The notes: generated from the sequence alone by a model not told the origin. 39,697 nucleotides of DNA from Dehalococcoidia bacterium (GCA_030689845.1 JAUYHV010000189.1:1-39697); one strand, 5' to 3'; positions 1 to 9,988 are shown, numbered from the stretch's first letter. Made by a program: numbers and translations.

Positions 1-92
1 GCTAACAGGGTGCTGTCCACTCCTCCCGAATAAGCCACCAGCAAAGATCCCATCCCTTTGATTATTTTTTCCAGCTTTTTCAGTTTATCCAT
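1..92 (-). CDS. larE: LarE-like PP-loop ATP-dependent sulfur transferase, N-terminal fragment (runs off window)
   Basis: Reverse strand from ATG at 92 reads MDKLKKLEKIIKGMGSLLVAYSGGVDSTLL; SGGVDS PP-loop motif; not in the ORF track because truncated. Confidence 0.75.
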   Translation of the reverse strand, partial: MDKLKKLEKIIKGMGSLLVAYSGGVDSTLL

Positions 93-146
93 ATCAAAAC
101 TTGCCGTTAAAACTTAAATACCGTCATTAATCAAGCGGAAAAAACG

Positions 147-1565
147 CTACTCGCTGTCATCGGACCTTGTTTTATTAGTTTTTGCCTCTGGCAAAGCATG
201 TCTGAAGGCCTCCCTGACAGTTTCGGCGGCAATAATCTCGATGCCTCCAGGCACCGGTCCGGTAAGACCTGCCTTTGGTAGGAGACAGCGTTTAAAACCG
301 AGTCGTGCCGCCTCCCCCAGCCGCCTCTCCATCTGGGGTACACCCCGCAATTCACCGGTCAGACCGATTTCTCCGATGGCAACCAGTCCAGGGTCCAGTT
401 CGCGGTTGCGCATACTGGAAGCGATAGCCAGGGCTATTCCCAGGTCTGCCGCCGGTTCATTGACCTTGAGGCCTCCCGTTACGTTTACCAGTATATCCTG
501 GTTGGAAAGGGGGATGGATGCCCGCCGGGTAAGAACGGCGGAAATGAGCAGCAGCCGGTTAAAATCAATGCCGTTGGCGGTACGCCTGGGCATACCGAAA
601 AGAGTTGGATTGGTCAAAGCCTGGATTTCCACCAGAAGAGGACGTGTTCCCTCCAGGGTCGGGATAACTATGGACCCGACGGTATGGGTAGCTCTCTGCG
701 ATAAAAAGACCAGGGACGGATTGTCCACTTCCACGAGACCCTGGGAACGCATCTCGAAGATACCTATTTCATTGGTGGAACCATAGCGGTTTTTATCTCC
801 CCGCAATATCCTGTAAGCACTGAAGGGTTCACCCTCCATGTACAAAACAACGTCGACCATGTGTTCCAGGGTCTTGGGTCCGGCTATTGCGCCATCCTTG
901 GTAACATGCCCGGCAACGATAACAGGGCGGCCGCTTTTTTTTGCGTTTTCCGCCAGCCGAAAGGTACACTCCCGAACCTGGGAAAGGCTGCCGGGAACCC
1001 CTGCAATGCCGGGTTGGGAAATGGTCTGAATAGAATCTATTATGGAAATAACCGGCGAAAGGTCTTCGATAGCGGATATGATGGAGTCAAGGTCTGTTTC
1101 GGCCAGGAGAAATAATCCCTCCCCTTTTATTCCTACCCTGTTAGCCCTCAATTTCAACTGTTGCAGGGATTCTTCCCCCGAAACATAAAGAATCTTTCCG
1201 CTTTCCCCTGCCAGGCAGCCGCTTATCTGCAACAACAGAGTGGATTTTCCTATGCCGGGATCCCCTCCTATAAGAACGACAGACCCTGGCACAAGTCCGC
1301 CGCCAAGCACCCTGTTCAGTTCTTTAAAAGGCAATATAATACGGTTCGAGGATTCATCCGCTATTGCCGATAATTCTAACGGTAAATTATTAGAGGTACT
1401 TTTTCCCCGGGGATGTTGTTTCCCGGAAGTCGCATTTGACTGAATTAAAGTATTCCACTGGTCGCACCCGGGACACTTACCAAACCACCTGGAGCTCTCA
1501 CGACCACATTGCTGGCAAACGTAAATAGTTTTTTGCCTGCCCTTGTCCATTACCCCCACCTTCAT
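147..1565 (-). CDS. radA: DNA repair protein RadA/Sms
   Basis: 472 aa; N-terminal CxxC..CxxC zinc finger (YVCQQCGRESSRWFGKCPGC), Walker A GGDPGIGKSTLL, KNRYG motif, Lon-like C-terminal domain. Confidence 0.97.
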   Translation of the reverse strand: MKVGVMDKGRQKTIYVCQQCGRESSRWFGKCPGCDQWNTLIQSNATSGKQHPRGKSTSNNLPLELSAIADESSNRIILPFKELNRVLGGGLVPGSVVLIGGDPGIGKSTLLLQISGCLAGESGKILYVSGEESLQQLKLRANRVGIKGEGLFLLAETDLDSIISAIEDLSPVISIIDSIQTISQPGIAGVPGSLSQVRECTFRLAENAKKSGRPVIVAGHVTKDGAIAGPKTLEHMVDVVLYMEGEPFSAYRILRGDKNRYGSTNEIGIFEMRSQGLVEVDNPSLVFLSQRATHTVGSIVIPTLEGTRPLLVEIQALTNPTLFGMPRRTANGIDFNRLLLISAVLTRRASIPLSNQDILVNVTGGLKVNEPAADLGIALAIASSMRNRELDPGLVAIGEIGLTGELRGVPQMERRLGEAARLGFKRCLLPKAGLTGPVPGGIEIIAAETVREAFRHALPEAKTNKTRSDDSE

Positions 1566-1640
1566 GACTAAAATATCTGAATTAAAAAAAACGCAATGCC
1601 AGGAAATTCATTGAACCCCCCGAATTGCGTAATCGAATCT

Positions 1641-1862
1641 TTAATACTCTATTTTTGCCAGGACGTCTCCGGATTTAACTGCCTGCCCCACCGCTAAATT
1701 AATTTCGGTAACTTTTCCTGCCACAGGCGACAGAACAGGGTTTTCCATTTTCATAGATTCAAGGATACAGATTACATCGCCTTCTTTTACCTGGGCGCCA
1801 ACCGAGCTATTGATAGATACTATCTTTCCCGCAATAGGGATTTCAATGATTTCTACGGCCAT
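1641..1862 (-). CDS. Stand-alone biotin/lipoyl attachment domain protein
   Basis: 73 aa single domain with biotinylation motif ESMKMENPV. Confidence 0.88.
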   Translation of the reverse strand: MAVEIIEIPIAGKIVSINSSVGAQVKEGDVICILESMKMENPVLSPVAGKVTEINLAVGQAVKSGDVLAKIEY

Positions 1863-1965
1863 TACTGTAACCTCCTGTAAATTCTATTTAACTGAAAATA
1901 TCGACGTGTTGTCCCGGGAGAACGGGAACCGGGAAAAACTTCGTATTGTTAATAAAGGCAATACA

Positions 1966-1992
1966 AAGGGAATCCACCTGGAGGATTCCCTT
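1966..1992 (-). terminator. Perfect 10-bp inverted repeat in the clpC-biotinyl protein gap (possible terminator/attenuator or mRNA processing hairpin)
   Basis: AAGGGAATCC-ACCTGGA-GGATTCCCTT; minus-strand 3' flank TGTATTG is only weakly U-rich. Confidence 0.45.
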
Positions 1993-2051
1993 ATGTGGTT
2001 ACTTACCCGCAAACCGGAATATTAACCAGGTACATTCTGGCAAGCTGACCT

Positions 2052-4514
2052 TCAGGGTGAAGTGTTAGCCATAGATGCAGTTTTAATAACTATCTCCTCA
2101 CCCTCATTGGTAATGGTAACAGTATCACCCGGGTGGAAATCCTCTCTCAATAAACCCTCTGAAAGCTGGTCCTCTACCAGGTCCTGTATTATTCTTCTCA
2201 GTGGTCTGGCTCCAAAATTCTGGTCGTATCCCTTTTCCCCCAACAGGTCTTTGGCCGAATCTGAAATCTCCAGAGTAATACCTTTTTCCATCAGGTTTTT
2301 AATCACGTTAGAAAGCATCAACTCAACAATCTGGCGAATATGGTCTTTATTTAAAGAATGAAAAACCAGGATACCGTCAATGCGGTTAAGGAATTCAGGA
2401 CGGAAGGTCTTTTTAAGCTCTCCCAGGACTTTTTCCTTCATCCTCTCGTAGGAATCTTTCTGGTTTTTTGCTTCGTCGGCCCGGGCGGTAAATCCGATGA
2501 GGCTGTCCTTCTTTATCAACTCCGCCCCGACATTGCTGGTCATTACAATGATGGTGTTACGGAAATCCACCTTGCGTCCTTTGGCATCCGTTAAGTGTCC
2601 GTCATCGAATATCTGCAACAGGATGTTAAAGACATCCGGGTGTGCCTTTTCAATTTCATCAAGAAGTACCGCGCTGTATGATTTCCGCCGTATAGCCTCG
2701 GTCAATTGCCCGCCATCATCGTAACCGACATAACCGGGCGGCGCACCAACGAGCCTTGCTACGGTATGTCTTTCCATAAATTCCGACATGTCGAGGCGTA
2801 AAAGAGCGTCCTCGCTGCCAAACATAAATTCCGAAAGGGTCTTGACCAGTTCGGTCTTTCCGACCCCGGTAGGTCCGAGGAAAATAAAACTGCCTATAGG
2901 CCGCCGCGGGTCCTTAATCCCCGCACGAGCCCTCCTGATGGCCTTGGATACCATTGTAATTGCCTCATCCTGTCCGATTATTCTCTCGTGCAGGACGCCT
3001 TCCATCTGCAAAAGCCGCTTGGTCTCGTCACCGGCCAGGCGGGTAACCGGGATACCTGTCCACATGCTGACGATTTCGGCTATGTCTTCTTCATTTACTA
3101 TAGGCTTTTCCAGAGACTGCTCCGATTGCCAGCCCTGTTCCATTTTTTGCAACCGTTCCGTCAACTGGATTTCCCTGTCACGGAGTTCTGCCGCAAATTC
3201 ATATTGCTGGCTGCCAATGGCTTCTTCTTTATCCTTTTTAACAATTTCCAGACCGTGGCGGGCGTCCCTGACACCGATGGGCACCACTCCCCGCTTTATC
3301 CGCACTCTCGAAGAAGCTTCATCAATTAAATCAATAGCTTTATCAGGTAAAAATCGGTCTGGTATATACCTGGCTGCCAGGGGAACAGCAGCTTTAATTG
3401 CTTCGTCGCTGATGGTCAACGAATGGTGGTCCTCGTAGCGCTGCCTGATCCCCATAAGAATCTCAACAGTCTCCTCCTGGGTCGGTTCCTCAACATGAAC
3501 CGGCTGGAACCTGCGTTCCAGGGCGGCATCCCTTTCGACATACTTCCTGTATTCATCCTGGGTTGTAGCGCCGATACACTGCAACTCACCCCGTGCTAGT
3601 GGTGGTTTTAGTATATTTGCTGCATCGATGGCACCCTCGGCTGCTCCGGCACCGACGATTGTGTGGAGTTCATCCACAAAGAGGACACAGTTACCCGACG
3701 ACTTTATCTCTTCGATAACCTTTTTCAGTCTTTCCTCGAACTCACCCCTGTATTTTGTACCGGCGACCAGGGAGCCCATGTCCAGAGTCAACAACCTCTT
3801 GTTATGAAGGGACTCCGGGACGTCTCCTGCTACGATACGATGGGCAAGACCTTCCACAATAGCTGTTTTGCCCACACCCGGTTCTCCGACGAGGGCTGGA
3901 TTATTTTTAGTACGCCGGCTGAGAATCTGAATTACCCGCTCAATCTCCTTATGCCGTCCAATAACAGGGTCAAGCTTACCGGCTCTGGCAGCGGCAGTCA
4001 GATCAATACCAAGCTGGTCCAGCGTCGGAGTCCGACTCGTTGAGCGGGTACCCGCTTGCCCGTGGGTAACACCCTGGCTCAGAACACGGTTAGTTTCTGC
4101 CCGCACCTTGTCCAGGTTAATGCCTAAACTCTCCAGGACGCCGGACGCCACTCCTTCACCCTCCCGGAGTAACCCCAGGAGGAGATGTTCCGTGCCGATG
4201 TAGCTATGATTAAGGCGGCGAGCTTCATCAACCGCCAGTTCTATGACTTTTTTCGCCCGGGGAGTCAGGCCAACCTCCGAACTTGATGCTTTTTCCCCCC
4301 TGCCGATAATAAACTCCACAGCCGCCCTGACTTTACCAAGGTCAACATTGAGATTGGCAAGTACCTTCGCTGCCACTCCCTCCCCTTCTCTTACCAACCC
4401 GAGAAGGATGTGCTCGGTCCCGATATAGTGGTGGTTGAAACGATGGGCTTCTTCCTGGGCAAACGTTAGTACCCTTCGTGCCCTCTCTGAAAATTTTTCA
4501 AATCTACTCGCCAT
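2052..4514 (-). CDS. clpC: ATP-dependent Clp protease ATP-binding subunit ClpC
   Basis: 820 aa; two Clp-N repeats, two AAA+ modules ([29 protein letters not shown]), UVR-like middle region. Confidence 0.97.
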   Translation of the reverse strand: MASRFEKFSERARRVLTFAQEEAHRFNHHYIGTEHILLGLVREGEGVAAKVLANLNVDLGKVRAAVEFIIGRGEKASSSEVGLTPRAKKVIELAVDEARRLNHSYIGTEHLLLGLLREGEGVASGVLESLGINLDKVRAETNRVLSQGVTHGQAGTRSTSRTPTLDQLGIDLTAAARAGKLDPVIGRHKEIERVIQILSRRTKNNPALVGEPGVGKTAIVEGLAHRIVAGDVPESLHNKRLLTLDMGSLVAGTKYRGEFEERLKKVIEEIKSSGNCVLFVDELHTIVGAGAAEGAIDAANILKPPLARGELQCIGATTQDEYRKYVERDAALERRFQPVHVEEPTQEETVEILMGIRQRYEDHHSLTISDEAIKAAVPLAARYIPDRFLPDKAIDLIDEASSRVRIKRGVVPIGVRDARHGLEIVKKDKEEAIGSQQYEFAAELRDREIQLTERLQKMEQGWQSEQSLEKPIVNEEDIAEIVSMWTGIPVTRLAGDETKRLLQMEGVLHERIIGQDEAITMVSKAIRRARAGIKDPRRPIGSFIFLGPTGVGKTELVKTLSEFMFGSEDALLRLDMSEFMERHTVARLVGAPPGYVGYDDGGQLTEAIRRKSYSAVLLDEIEKAHPDVFNILLQIFDDGHLTDAKGRKVDFRNTIIVMTSNVGAELIKKDSLIGFTARADEAKNQKDSYERMKEKVLGELKKTFRPEFLNRIDGILVFHSLNKDHIRQIVELMLSNVIKNLMEKGITLEISDSAKDLLGEKGYDQNFGARPLRRIIQDLVEDQLSEGLLREDFHPGDTVTITNEGEEIVIKTASMANTSP

Positions 4515-5742
4515 GGTTATCCTGCTTTTCCGGTTCCCCGGAACTATCTCCCTCGGTAATCTGGTATTCCTGTTCCACCATTAGGCTTAATCTCAGACGG
4601 TGCTTTTCCGTATCGACACTGATGATTTTCATCGTTAATACTTCATCGGTTTTTACCACTTCTTTGGGGTGAGCAATCCTCCGGTCAGCCATCTCGGATA
4701 CGTGAATTAACCCATCGATGACCTCATCGACTTTGACAAAAGCCCCATAATCTACAAGCCTGGTAATCCTGCCGTTGACAAGTTGCCCGACAACGTATTT
4801 TTCCCCCATATTTTGCCAGGGAGAGGGCTGAATCCTTTTCGTACTTAATAATATTTTTTTTGCTTCTTTATCCATCTTCAAGACCAGGACGTCAACTTCA
4901 TTCCCCACATTTATTACGTCCGACGGTTTCACAAAAGACTGCCATGAAAGCTCGGACAAGGGTATGAGGCCGTCAGCCGCGCCGAGGTTGATAAACACAC
5001 CAAACGGATGAATCCCGGTCACCATTCCCTTTCTGACATCCCCTTCGTTTATTTCATTAAAGAATTGCTCTTTTTGCAGTTCCCGGGTCTCCTTTTGGGC
5101 CAACATCTCGGAGAGTATCAAGCGGTTTCGGTCCCTGTCAAGTTCAAGAATTTTAACAGTGATAGATTTCCCCGCTAAACCGGGGACGGCATCCTCGTTA
5201 TTAAGTGTGACCCTCGTTGAAGGGGAAAGCTGTGACAGGGGAACAAACCCTCGAACCCTGCCGTAATTGGCCAGAAATCCCCCCTTGTTATAAGAGATAA
5301 GAATAACTTCGATGGGCTGGTTGGCCGCCAATTTTTCTCCGAGGTCCTTCCAGTTTTTTTCCCGCTCGGCCCTGTCGACCGAAAGAACAGGATGCCCGGC
5401 TTCATCCTCCGTATTCAAAATATATACAAGTACCTCGTTACCTATTTCAACAGAAAAACCTTCCCCGTTAATGACTGAACGCATTTCGCCGGGTGGAACG
5501 AAACCTTCTGACTTACAACCTACACTTACCCACATGCCGTCATTACCGACCGAAACCACAGTGCCCGCAACTATTTCGCCGCTACGCATCACATTACCTT
5601 GTGAGAGTTGTTCCCATCCGTCCATGCCACTATCAGTGGCCTGCCCGTCCTTTGAGGGACCAGGACCGATTATTGGAATAAGTCCAGTTGCCATAAAATT
5701 TGTTGTCCCATTTTTATTACCCGTTATATTATAGTGTACCAT
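4504..5742 (-). CDS. S1 RNA-binding domain protein (RpsA-like, four S1 repeats)
   Basis: 412 aa with four recognisable S1 units, e.g. VRKGMVTGIHPFGVFINLGAADGLIPLSELS and VNGRITRLVDYGAFVKVDEVIDGLIHVSEMA; overlaps clpC start by 11 nt. Confidence 0.88.
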   Translation of the reverse strand: MVHYNITGNKNGTTNFMATGLIPIIGPGPSKDGQATDSGMDGWEQLSQGNVMRSGEIVAGTVVSVGNDGMWVSVGCKSEGFVPPGEMRSVINGEGFSVEIGNEVLVYILNTEDEAGHPVLSVDRAEREKNWKDLGEKLAANQPIEVILISYNKGGFLANYGRVRGFVPLSQLSPSTRVTLNNEDAVPGLAGKSITVKILELDRDRNRLILSEMLAQKETRELQKEQFFNEINEGDVRKGMVTGIHPFGVFINLGAADGLIPLSELSWQSFVKPSDVINVGNEVDVLVLKMDKEAKKILLSTKRIQPSPWQNMGEKYVVGQLVNGRITRLVDYGAFVKVDEVIDGLIHVSEMADRRIAHPKEVVKTDEVLTMKIISVDTEKHRLRLSLMVEQEYQITEGDSSGEPEKQDNHGE

Positions 5743-5825
5743 GAGTAAAAGGTCAAAGTTAACTATCTATTTATTCGGGCTAAATATATCAAATTCAATT
5801 ATAATTACTGGTGATTAAAAAATAT

Positions 5826-5853
5826 ACTATAAGAGAAATTGATGTGCTGTCAA
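5826..5853 (-). promoter_or_regulatory. Candidate sigma70 promoter for the S1/clpC/radA run
   Basis: Minus strand TTGACA (5853-5848), 16-nt spacer, TATAGT (5831-5826), about 80 nt upstream of the S1-protein start. Confidence 0.65.
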
Positions 5854-5948
5854 CCGCTGCACACGAAAAATTGGATAAACTTGGTATTTAAACGGAAATT
5901 TTTCCTGTTACGCAGCGCACAGGGTAAAGCTAAATAAAAGAAAATAAT

Positions 5949-6752
5949 TTGAAATATTTATTCGGCCAACAGGACTTTCTTTCCCGGGCACTAAGAGACC
6001 GCACCCGCATCCTTTTAATGCTGGATTATGACGGTACTCTGAGTGAAATTGCCGGCACTCCGGAACTGGCCGGCTTACCGGACACCATGAAGCACACTTT
6101 GGAACGCCTCGCCCTCCACCGGGGAATTACCACGGGAATCATAAGCGGTCGTTCTGTCGAAGAACTTCGAAGAAAAGTGGGAATAGACGGGCTCTTTTAC
6201 TCGGGAAACCACGGCCTTGAGATTGAAGGCCCGGAATTCATGTACGTTTTTCCCGTGCCCGAGGAACTCCTTTCCATTATCAGGCGCCTCAACGGCGAGT
6301 TGTCCCGTGCGTTTGAAGGTATGCAGGGCGTCCTGGTAGAAGACAAGGGTCTTAGCTTGAGCGTTCATTACCGCCTCGTACCCGAACACAGGATGGACGA
6401 ATTTTCTGCCATTTTTCGCCGCGCTGTGGATAAACTGCAGTTGACAGGGAAAATCGATGTAAGAGGAGGGAAAAAGGTTTTCGATATAAGGCCGCCGGTT
6501 TCGTGGAACAAAGGCAACGCGGTTGAAATGCTTATCCGGCGGGAAGCGTATGCGGGAGGGAAAGGAAATAATTTGTGTTTTTACCTTGGAGACGATACTA
6601 CCGACGAAGACGGTTTTCAAGCCGTGAACAGGGTGAGGGGGATATCTATAATTATAGGTGGCGAAAAAACCGGGTCCGCTGCGAATTATTTCCTCCGGGA
6701 CACTTCTGAAGTCGAAACTTTTTTAAATATGTTGTTAGAAATCTCTAATTGA
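5949..6752 (+). CDS. otsB: Trehalose-phosphatase (HAD superfamily, OtsB-like)
   Basis: 267 aa; HAD motif LMLDYDGTLSEIA, SGRSVEELR, GNHGLEIEGP, LGDDTTDEDGF; TTG start. Confidence 0.88.
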   Translation: MKYLFGQQDFLSRALRDRTRILLMLDYDGTLSEIAGTPELAGLPDTMKHTLERLALHRGITTGIISGRSVEELRRKVGIDGLFYSGNHGLEIEGPEFMYVFPVPEELLSIIRRLNGELSRAFEGMQGVLVEDKGLSLSVHYRLVPEHRMDEFSAIFRRAVDKLQLTGKIDVRGGKKVFDIRPPVSWNKGNAVEMLIRREAYAGGKGNNLCFYLGDDTTDEDGFQAVNRVRGISIIIGGEKTGSAANYFLRDTSEVETFLNMLLEISN

Positions 6753-6768
6753 TGACAATGACCCCTTT

Positions 6769-8262
6769 TTGTTCGGAGGAAAAACAGGTTATATAAATAA
6801 TATGATCACCAATATGGTTACCAGTGGAAACAGGGTCCTTCTTATCAATCCAAACCGGATGAAACCAGCTACCGCACCCATAGCTCTGGACTGCCTCGGT
6901 GAATCCCTGCGTAAACACCGCTTTAACGTGGATGTGCTGGACCTGTGTTTCAGCGAAGAACCCATTCGGGAACTGGACCGGTATTTTAAACGGTCAGGTG
7001 ACCCTTCCCTTATCGCCGTCACCATCCGTAACACCGATGACACCTATTACGCCAGCCAGGACTTTTGCCTGGACCATTATAGAAACATAGTCAATTATAT
7101 CTCGGTGAAGTCAAACTCGGCAGTGGTTCTCGGAGGTTCCGGGTTTTCTGTCATGCCTGAAGCAATCCTCGAGTACTTCGACCTGAGCATGGGCATCTGG
7201 GGGGAAGGGGAATATTCTCTGCCGTTTCTTTTAAGGACATTAGCAACCCGCGGACAGCTTTCCGATGTCCCCGGACTTGTATACAGAAACGGGAATGATG
7301 ATTTTCAACGAAATGCTCCTCTTCAGATTGACCTTGCTAAAATGCCCCCTTTGGCGAGGGACAATGTGGATAACGTCAGGTATTTCAATGAAGGCGGTAT
7401 GGTGGGTATAGAATCCAAAAGGGGATGCTCAATGCGCTGTTCTTACTGCGCCGATCCCCTGGGCAAGGGTTCAAAGATTCGCCTGCGTTCCCCTGAAAGC
7501 GTAGCAGAGGAACTTGCCTCCCTCGTAGACAGGGGTATCGACCATTTCCATTTTTGTGACAGCGAATTTAATATCCCTGCTTCCCATGCGGACGAAGTAT
7601 GCACGGAGTTGATAAGAAACGGGGTCGGGAAAAAAATCAGGTGGTATGCCTATGTCAGCCCAGTTCCTTTCACCGAGGAATTAGCCCGTCTCTTTGTTAA
7701 ATCAGGCTGCGCAGGGCTTAATTTCGGCGCTGACAGCGGCAGCAACACCGTGCTTCGGGAATTGAAACGTGACTTTACAGTCCGGGACCTGGTGAATACG
7801 GCCGACATCTGCCGCAAATACAGTATACCTTTTATGTACGACCTGCTCATGGGAGGTCCAGGGGAAACCAGGGAAACACTGAAAGAGTCAGTGGAGTTGA
7901 TGAAACGGATTTCCCCTGACAGGGTCGGGGTATCCCTGGGCATACGCCTGTGGCCGGGAACAAATTTAGCGGAAATGGTCACTTCAGGGGGTTCCCTGGT
8001 GGAAAATCCCAATTTAAAGGGAAGGGTAACAGGCAACCAGTCTCTTCTCTTTCCTATATTTTACCTCTCTTCAAAACTCGGCATGGACGTGGACGATTAC
8101 CTTGCAGACCTCATCGACCGGGACGAACGTTTCTTCTTCGGTACCCATGAAGCAGGCGATGCCAATTACAACTACAATGATAACAGTATACTCGTCAATG
8201 CAATCAAAAACGGTTACCGCGGGGCCTACTGGGACATCCTTCGCCGTCTGGCGGAAAAATGA
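6769..8262 (+). CDS. B12-binding-domain radical SAM protein
   Basis: CxxxCxxC motif in RGCSMRCSYCADP; N-terminal cobalamin-binding-like domain (VLLINPNRMKP..APIALDCLGESLRKHRFNVDVLDL); true start may be internal (e.g. ATG 6802). Confidence 0.88.
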   Translation: MFGGKTGYINNMITNMVTSGNRVLLINPNRMKPATAPIALDCLGESLRKHRFNVDVLDLCFSEEPIRELDRYFKRSGDPSLIAVTIRNTDDTYYASQDFCLDHYRNIVNYISVKSNSAVVLGGSGFSVMPEAILEYFDLSMGIWGEGEYSLPFLLRTLATRGQLSDVPGLVYRNGNDDFQRNAPLQIDLAKMPPLARDNVDNVRYFNEGGMVGIESKRGCSMRCSYCADPLGKGSKIRLRSPESVAEELASLVDRGIDHFHFCDSEFNIPASHADEVCTELIRNGVGKKIRWYAYVSPVPFTEELARLFVKSGCAGLNFGADSGSNTVLRELKRDFTVRDLVNTADICRKYSIPFMYDLLMGGPGETRETLKESVELMKRISPDRVGVSLGIRLWPGTNLAEMVTSGGSLVENPNLKGRVTGNQSLLFPIFYLSSKLGMDVDDYLADLIDRDERFFFGTHEAGDANYNYNDNSILVNAIKNGYRGAYWDILRRLAEK

Positions 8263-8304
8263 CTCCGGTCCCGGGTTGGAAATATTTTTTTTGAAAGCCG
8301 CCCT

Positions 8305-8592
8305 TTGAACTATGCTGATGTGCAAACGCTCTTGACGGTTGCGGTCCATCCCAATGCCGGTCGAAACGAATTATTGGGATTTATGGATGAGGTCCTGCAT
8401 GTAAAAATCGCCGCTCCTCCGATAAAAGGAAAAGCTAATAAAGAACTGATTGAATTCCTTTGCCAGTTGCTTGGCACAGGCAAAAGCAGCGTCACCATCG
8501 AAAAAGGCCTGACCAGCAGGAAGAAAACGATTAAAATCCACGGAATCGAAAGGTTGCTGGTTTTGAAACGGCTGGCAGCAAATTGCGCTTAA
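8305..8592 (+). CDS. DUF167 (YggU family) protein
   Basis: 95 aa; VHPNAGRNE..LHVKIAAPPIKGKANKELIEFL is characteristic of the family. Confidence 0.85.
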   Translation: MNYADVQTLLTVAVHPNAGRNELLGFMDEVLHVKIAAPPIKGKANKELIEFLCQLLGTGKSSVTIEKGLTSRKKTIKIHGIERLLVLKRLAANCA

Positions 8593-9740
8593 AAAACCTG
8601 AACAATGAGACCAAAAGGTGTAATAATTTGCCGGACGCAGATATAGTTATTGCCGGGGCCGGTGTTGTCGGACTGGCTATAGCCTCCCGCCTCGCATCCC
8701 CCTCCCGCAGAGTCTTTATTTTGGAGAAGAATTTCTCTTTCGGCCAGGAGACCAGCAGCCATAACAGCGGTGTTATCCACAGTGGCATCTATTACCCCGA
8801 GAACTCATTAAAAGCCCGGATGTGCACCAGGGGCAGGGAACTTCTCTATGAGATCTGCCGGACCCGGGGAGTGCCTTGTCTGAAACCGGGGAAGATAATC
8901 GTTGCCACCGGGGAAGATGAAATTGGACAACTGGAGGCGTTGTTCAATCAGGGAATGGCCAACGGGGTAACTGACCTGAAACTCCTATCCCGCAGACAGC
9001 TACGAACCCTCGAACCCAACGTTGAGGGGTCAGGAGCATTACTTTCTCCCTCCACGGGAATAATCGAGCCTTTTGCCCTGATGAACTGCTTTCTCCAGCA
9101 GGCCCGGGAAGGCGGCGCCGTATTTGCATTCCGGACGGAAGTGACCGGGCTGGAAAAATCAGCCGACGGTTTCACTGTGTCGGTTAAAGACTCGCAGGGA
9201 AGCTTTACTTTCGATACCCATGTATTTATTAACAGTTGCGGGCTTTATTCCGACAGGACAGCGGAACTTGCAGGAATAGATATCGACTCCGCAAAATACC
9301 GTATTCATTACTGTAAAGGCCACTACTTCATGTTGAAACACCGGGGCCCCCCACCGGTATCCCGCCCGGTGTACCCAGTGCCCGAAACCGACGGAGCCGG
9401 GCTGGGAATTCATATCACCCCGGACATTGAAGGAAACATCAGGCTTGGTCCCGATGCCCTTTACGTATCGTCCATTTCATACGGAGTTGCCGACTCCGGC
9501 AGGGAAGCATTCTGGAAATCGGCACGCCGCCTGGTGCCTGGTATTGATATAAATGAACTTTTCCCTGATTTTGCAGGAATAAGGCCGAAGCTCCAGGCCG
9601 AAGGAGAAGGGTTCCGGGACTTTGTTATAACGAATGAGCGGGAGCGCGGCCTGCCCGGACTCATCAACCTGCTGGGAATTGAATCCCCCGGCCTTACCTC
9701 GGCCCCGGCCATAGCCGAATATATCTCCGGCATCATCTAA
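8583..9740 (+). CDS. FAD-dependent oxidoreductase, L-2-hydroxyglutarate dehydrogenase/oxidase (LhgO)-like
   Basis: Rossmann motif DIVIAGAGVVGLAIASRLA; SSHNSGVIHSGIYYPENSLKARMC signature; likely real start TTG 8628 after AAGGTG. Confidence 0.88.
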   Translation: MRLKNLNNETKRCNNLPDADIVIAGAGVVGLAIASRLASPSRRVFILEKNFSFGQETSSHNSGVIHSGIYYPENSLKARMCTRGRELLYEICRTRGVPCLKPGKIIVATGEDEIGQLEALFNQGMANGVTDLKLLSRRQLRTLEPNVEGSGALLSPSTGIIEPFALMNCFLQQAREGGAVFAFRTEVTGLEKSADGFTVSVKDSQGSFTFDTHVFINSCGLYSDRTAELAGIDIDSAKYRIHYCKGHYFMLKHRGPPPVSRPVYPVPETDGAGLGIHITPDIEGNIRLGPDALYVSSISYGVADSGREAFWKSARRLVPGIDINELFPDFAGIRPKLQAEGEGFRDFVITNERERGLPGLINLLGIESPGLTSAPAIAEYISGII

Positions 9741-9775
9741 AAACTTTTCTCTTCTTTTTTCAAAAAAGCTTGTAA

Positions 9776-9804
9776 TTGACAAATGATTTCGAGCATGATA
9801 CAAT
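9776..9804 (+). promoter_or_regulatory. Sigma70-type promoter of the str/S10/spc/alpha cluster
   Basis: TTGACA (9776-9781), 17-nt spacer, TACAAT (9799-9804) with extended -10 TG at 9796-9797. Confidence 0.8.
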
Positions 9805-9817
9805 TTTTCCTCGCTGT

Positions 9818-9850
9818 CCTGGGGAGGATTTCTCCCCGGGAAAGGTTTTT
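9818..9850 (+). terminator. Leader stem-loop with U-tract (possible attenuator)
   Basis: CCTGGGGAG-GATTT-CTCCCCGGG, 9-bp stem with one G-U wobble, then AAAGGTTTTT. Confidence 0.5.
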
Positions 9851-9960
9851 ATTGATTTTCTTCGATATAACCTGAAATTTATTACTTTTACGAGGTGGGG
9901 TAAATTAAGTAAAGAGTAAATTTTATAGCATTATTTTATAAGGTTATAGCGAAGATTGAG

Positions 9961-9988
9961 ATGAGCCCCCACGAAGAGGGCTCATTTT
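9961..9988 (+). terminator. Second leader hairpin with short T run (possible attenuator)
   Basis: ATGAGCCC-CCACGAAGA-GGGCTCAT, perfect 8-bp stem, then TTT; sits 13 nt before the rpsL Shine-Dalgarno. Confidence 0.5.

Noticed and set aside
2788-3438. 216-aa plus-strand ORF inside clpC, and similar long antisense ORFs in radA, the S1 gene, rpsE and others
   Set aside because: They lie entirely opposite strongly conserved genes and show no recognisable motifs; expected by-product of codon bias.
5743-5948. CtsR or CIRCE operator upstream of the S1/clpC run
   Set aside because: Only a single GGTCAAA half-site is present near 5751; no tandem heptad and no TTAGCACTC-N9-GAGTGCTAA.
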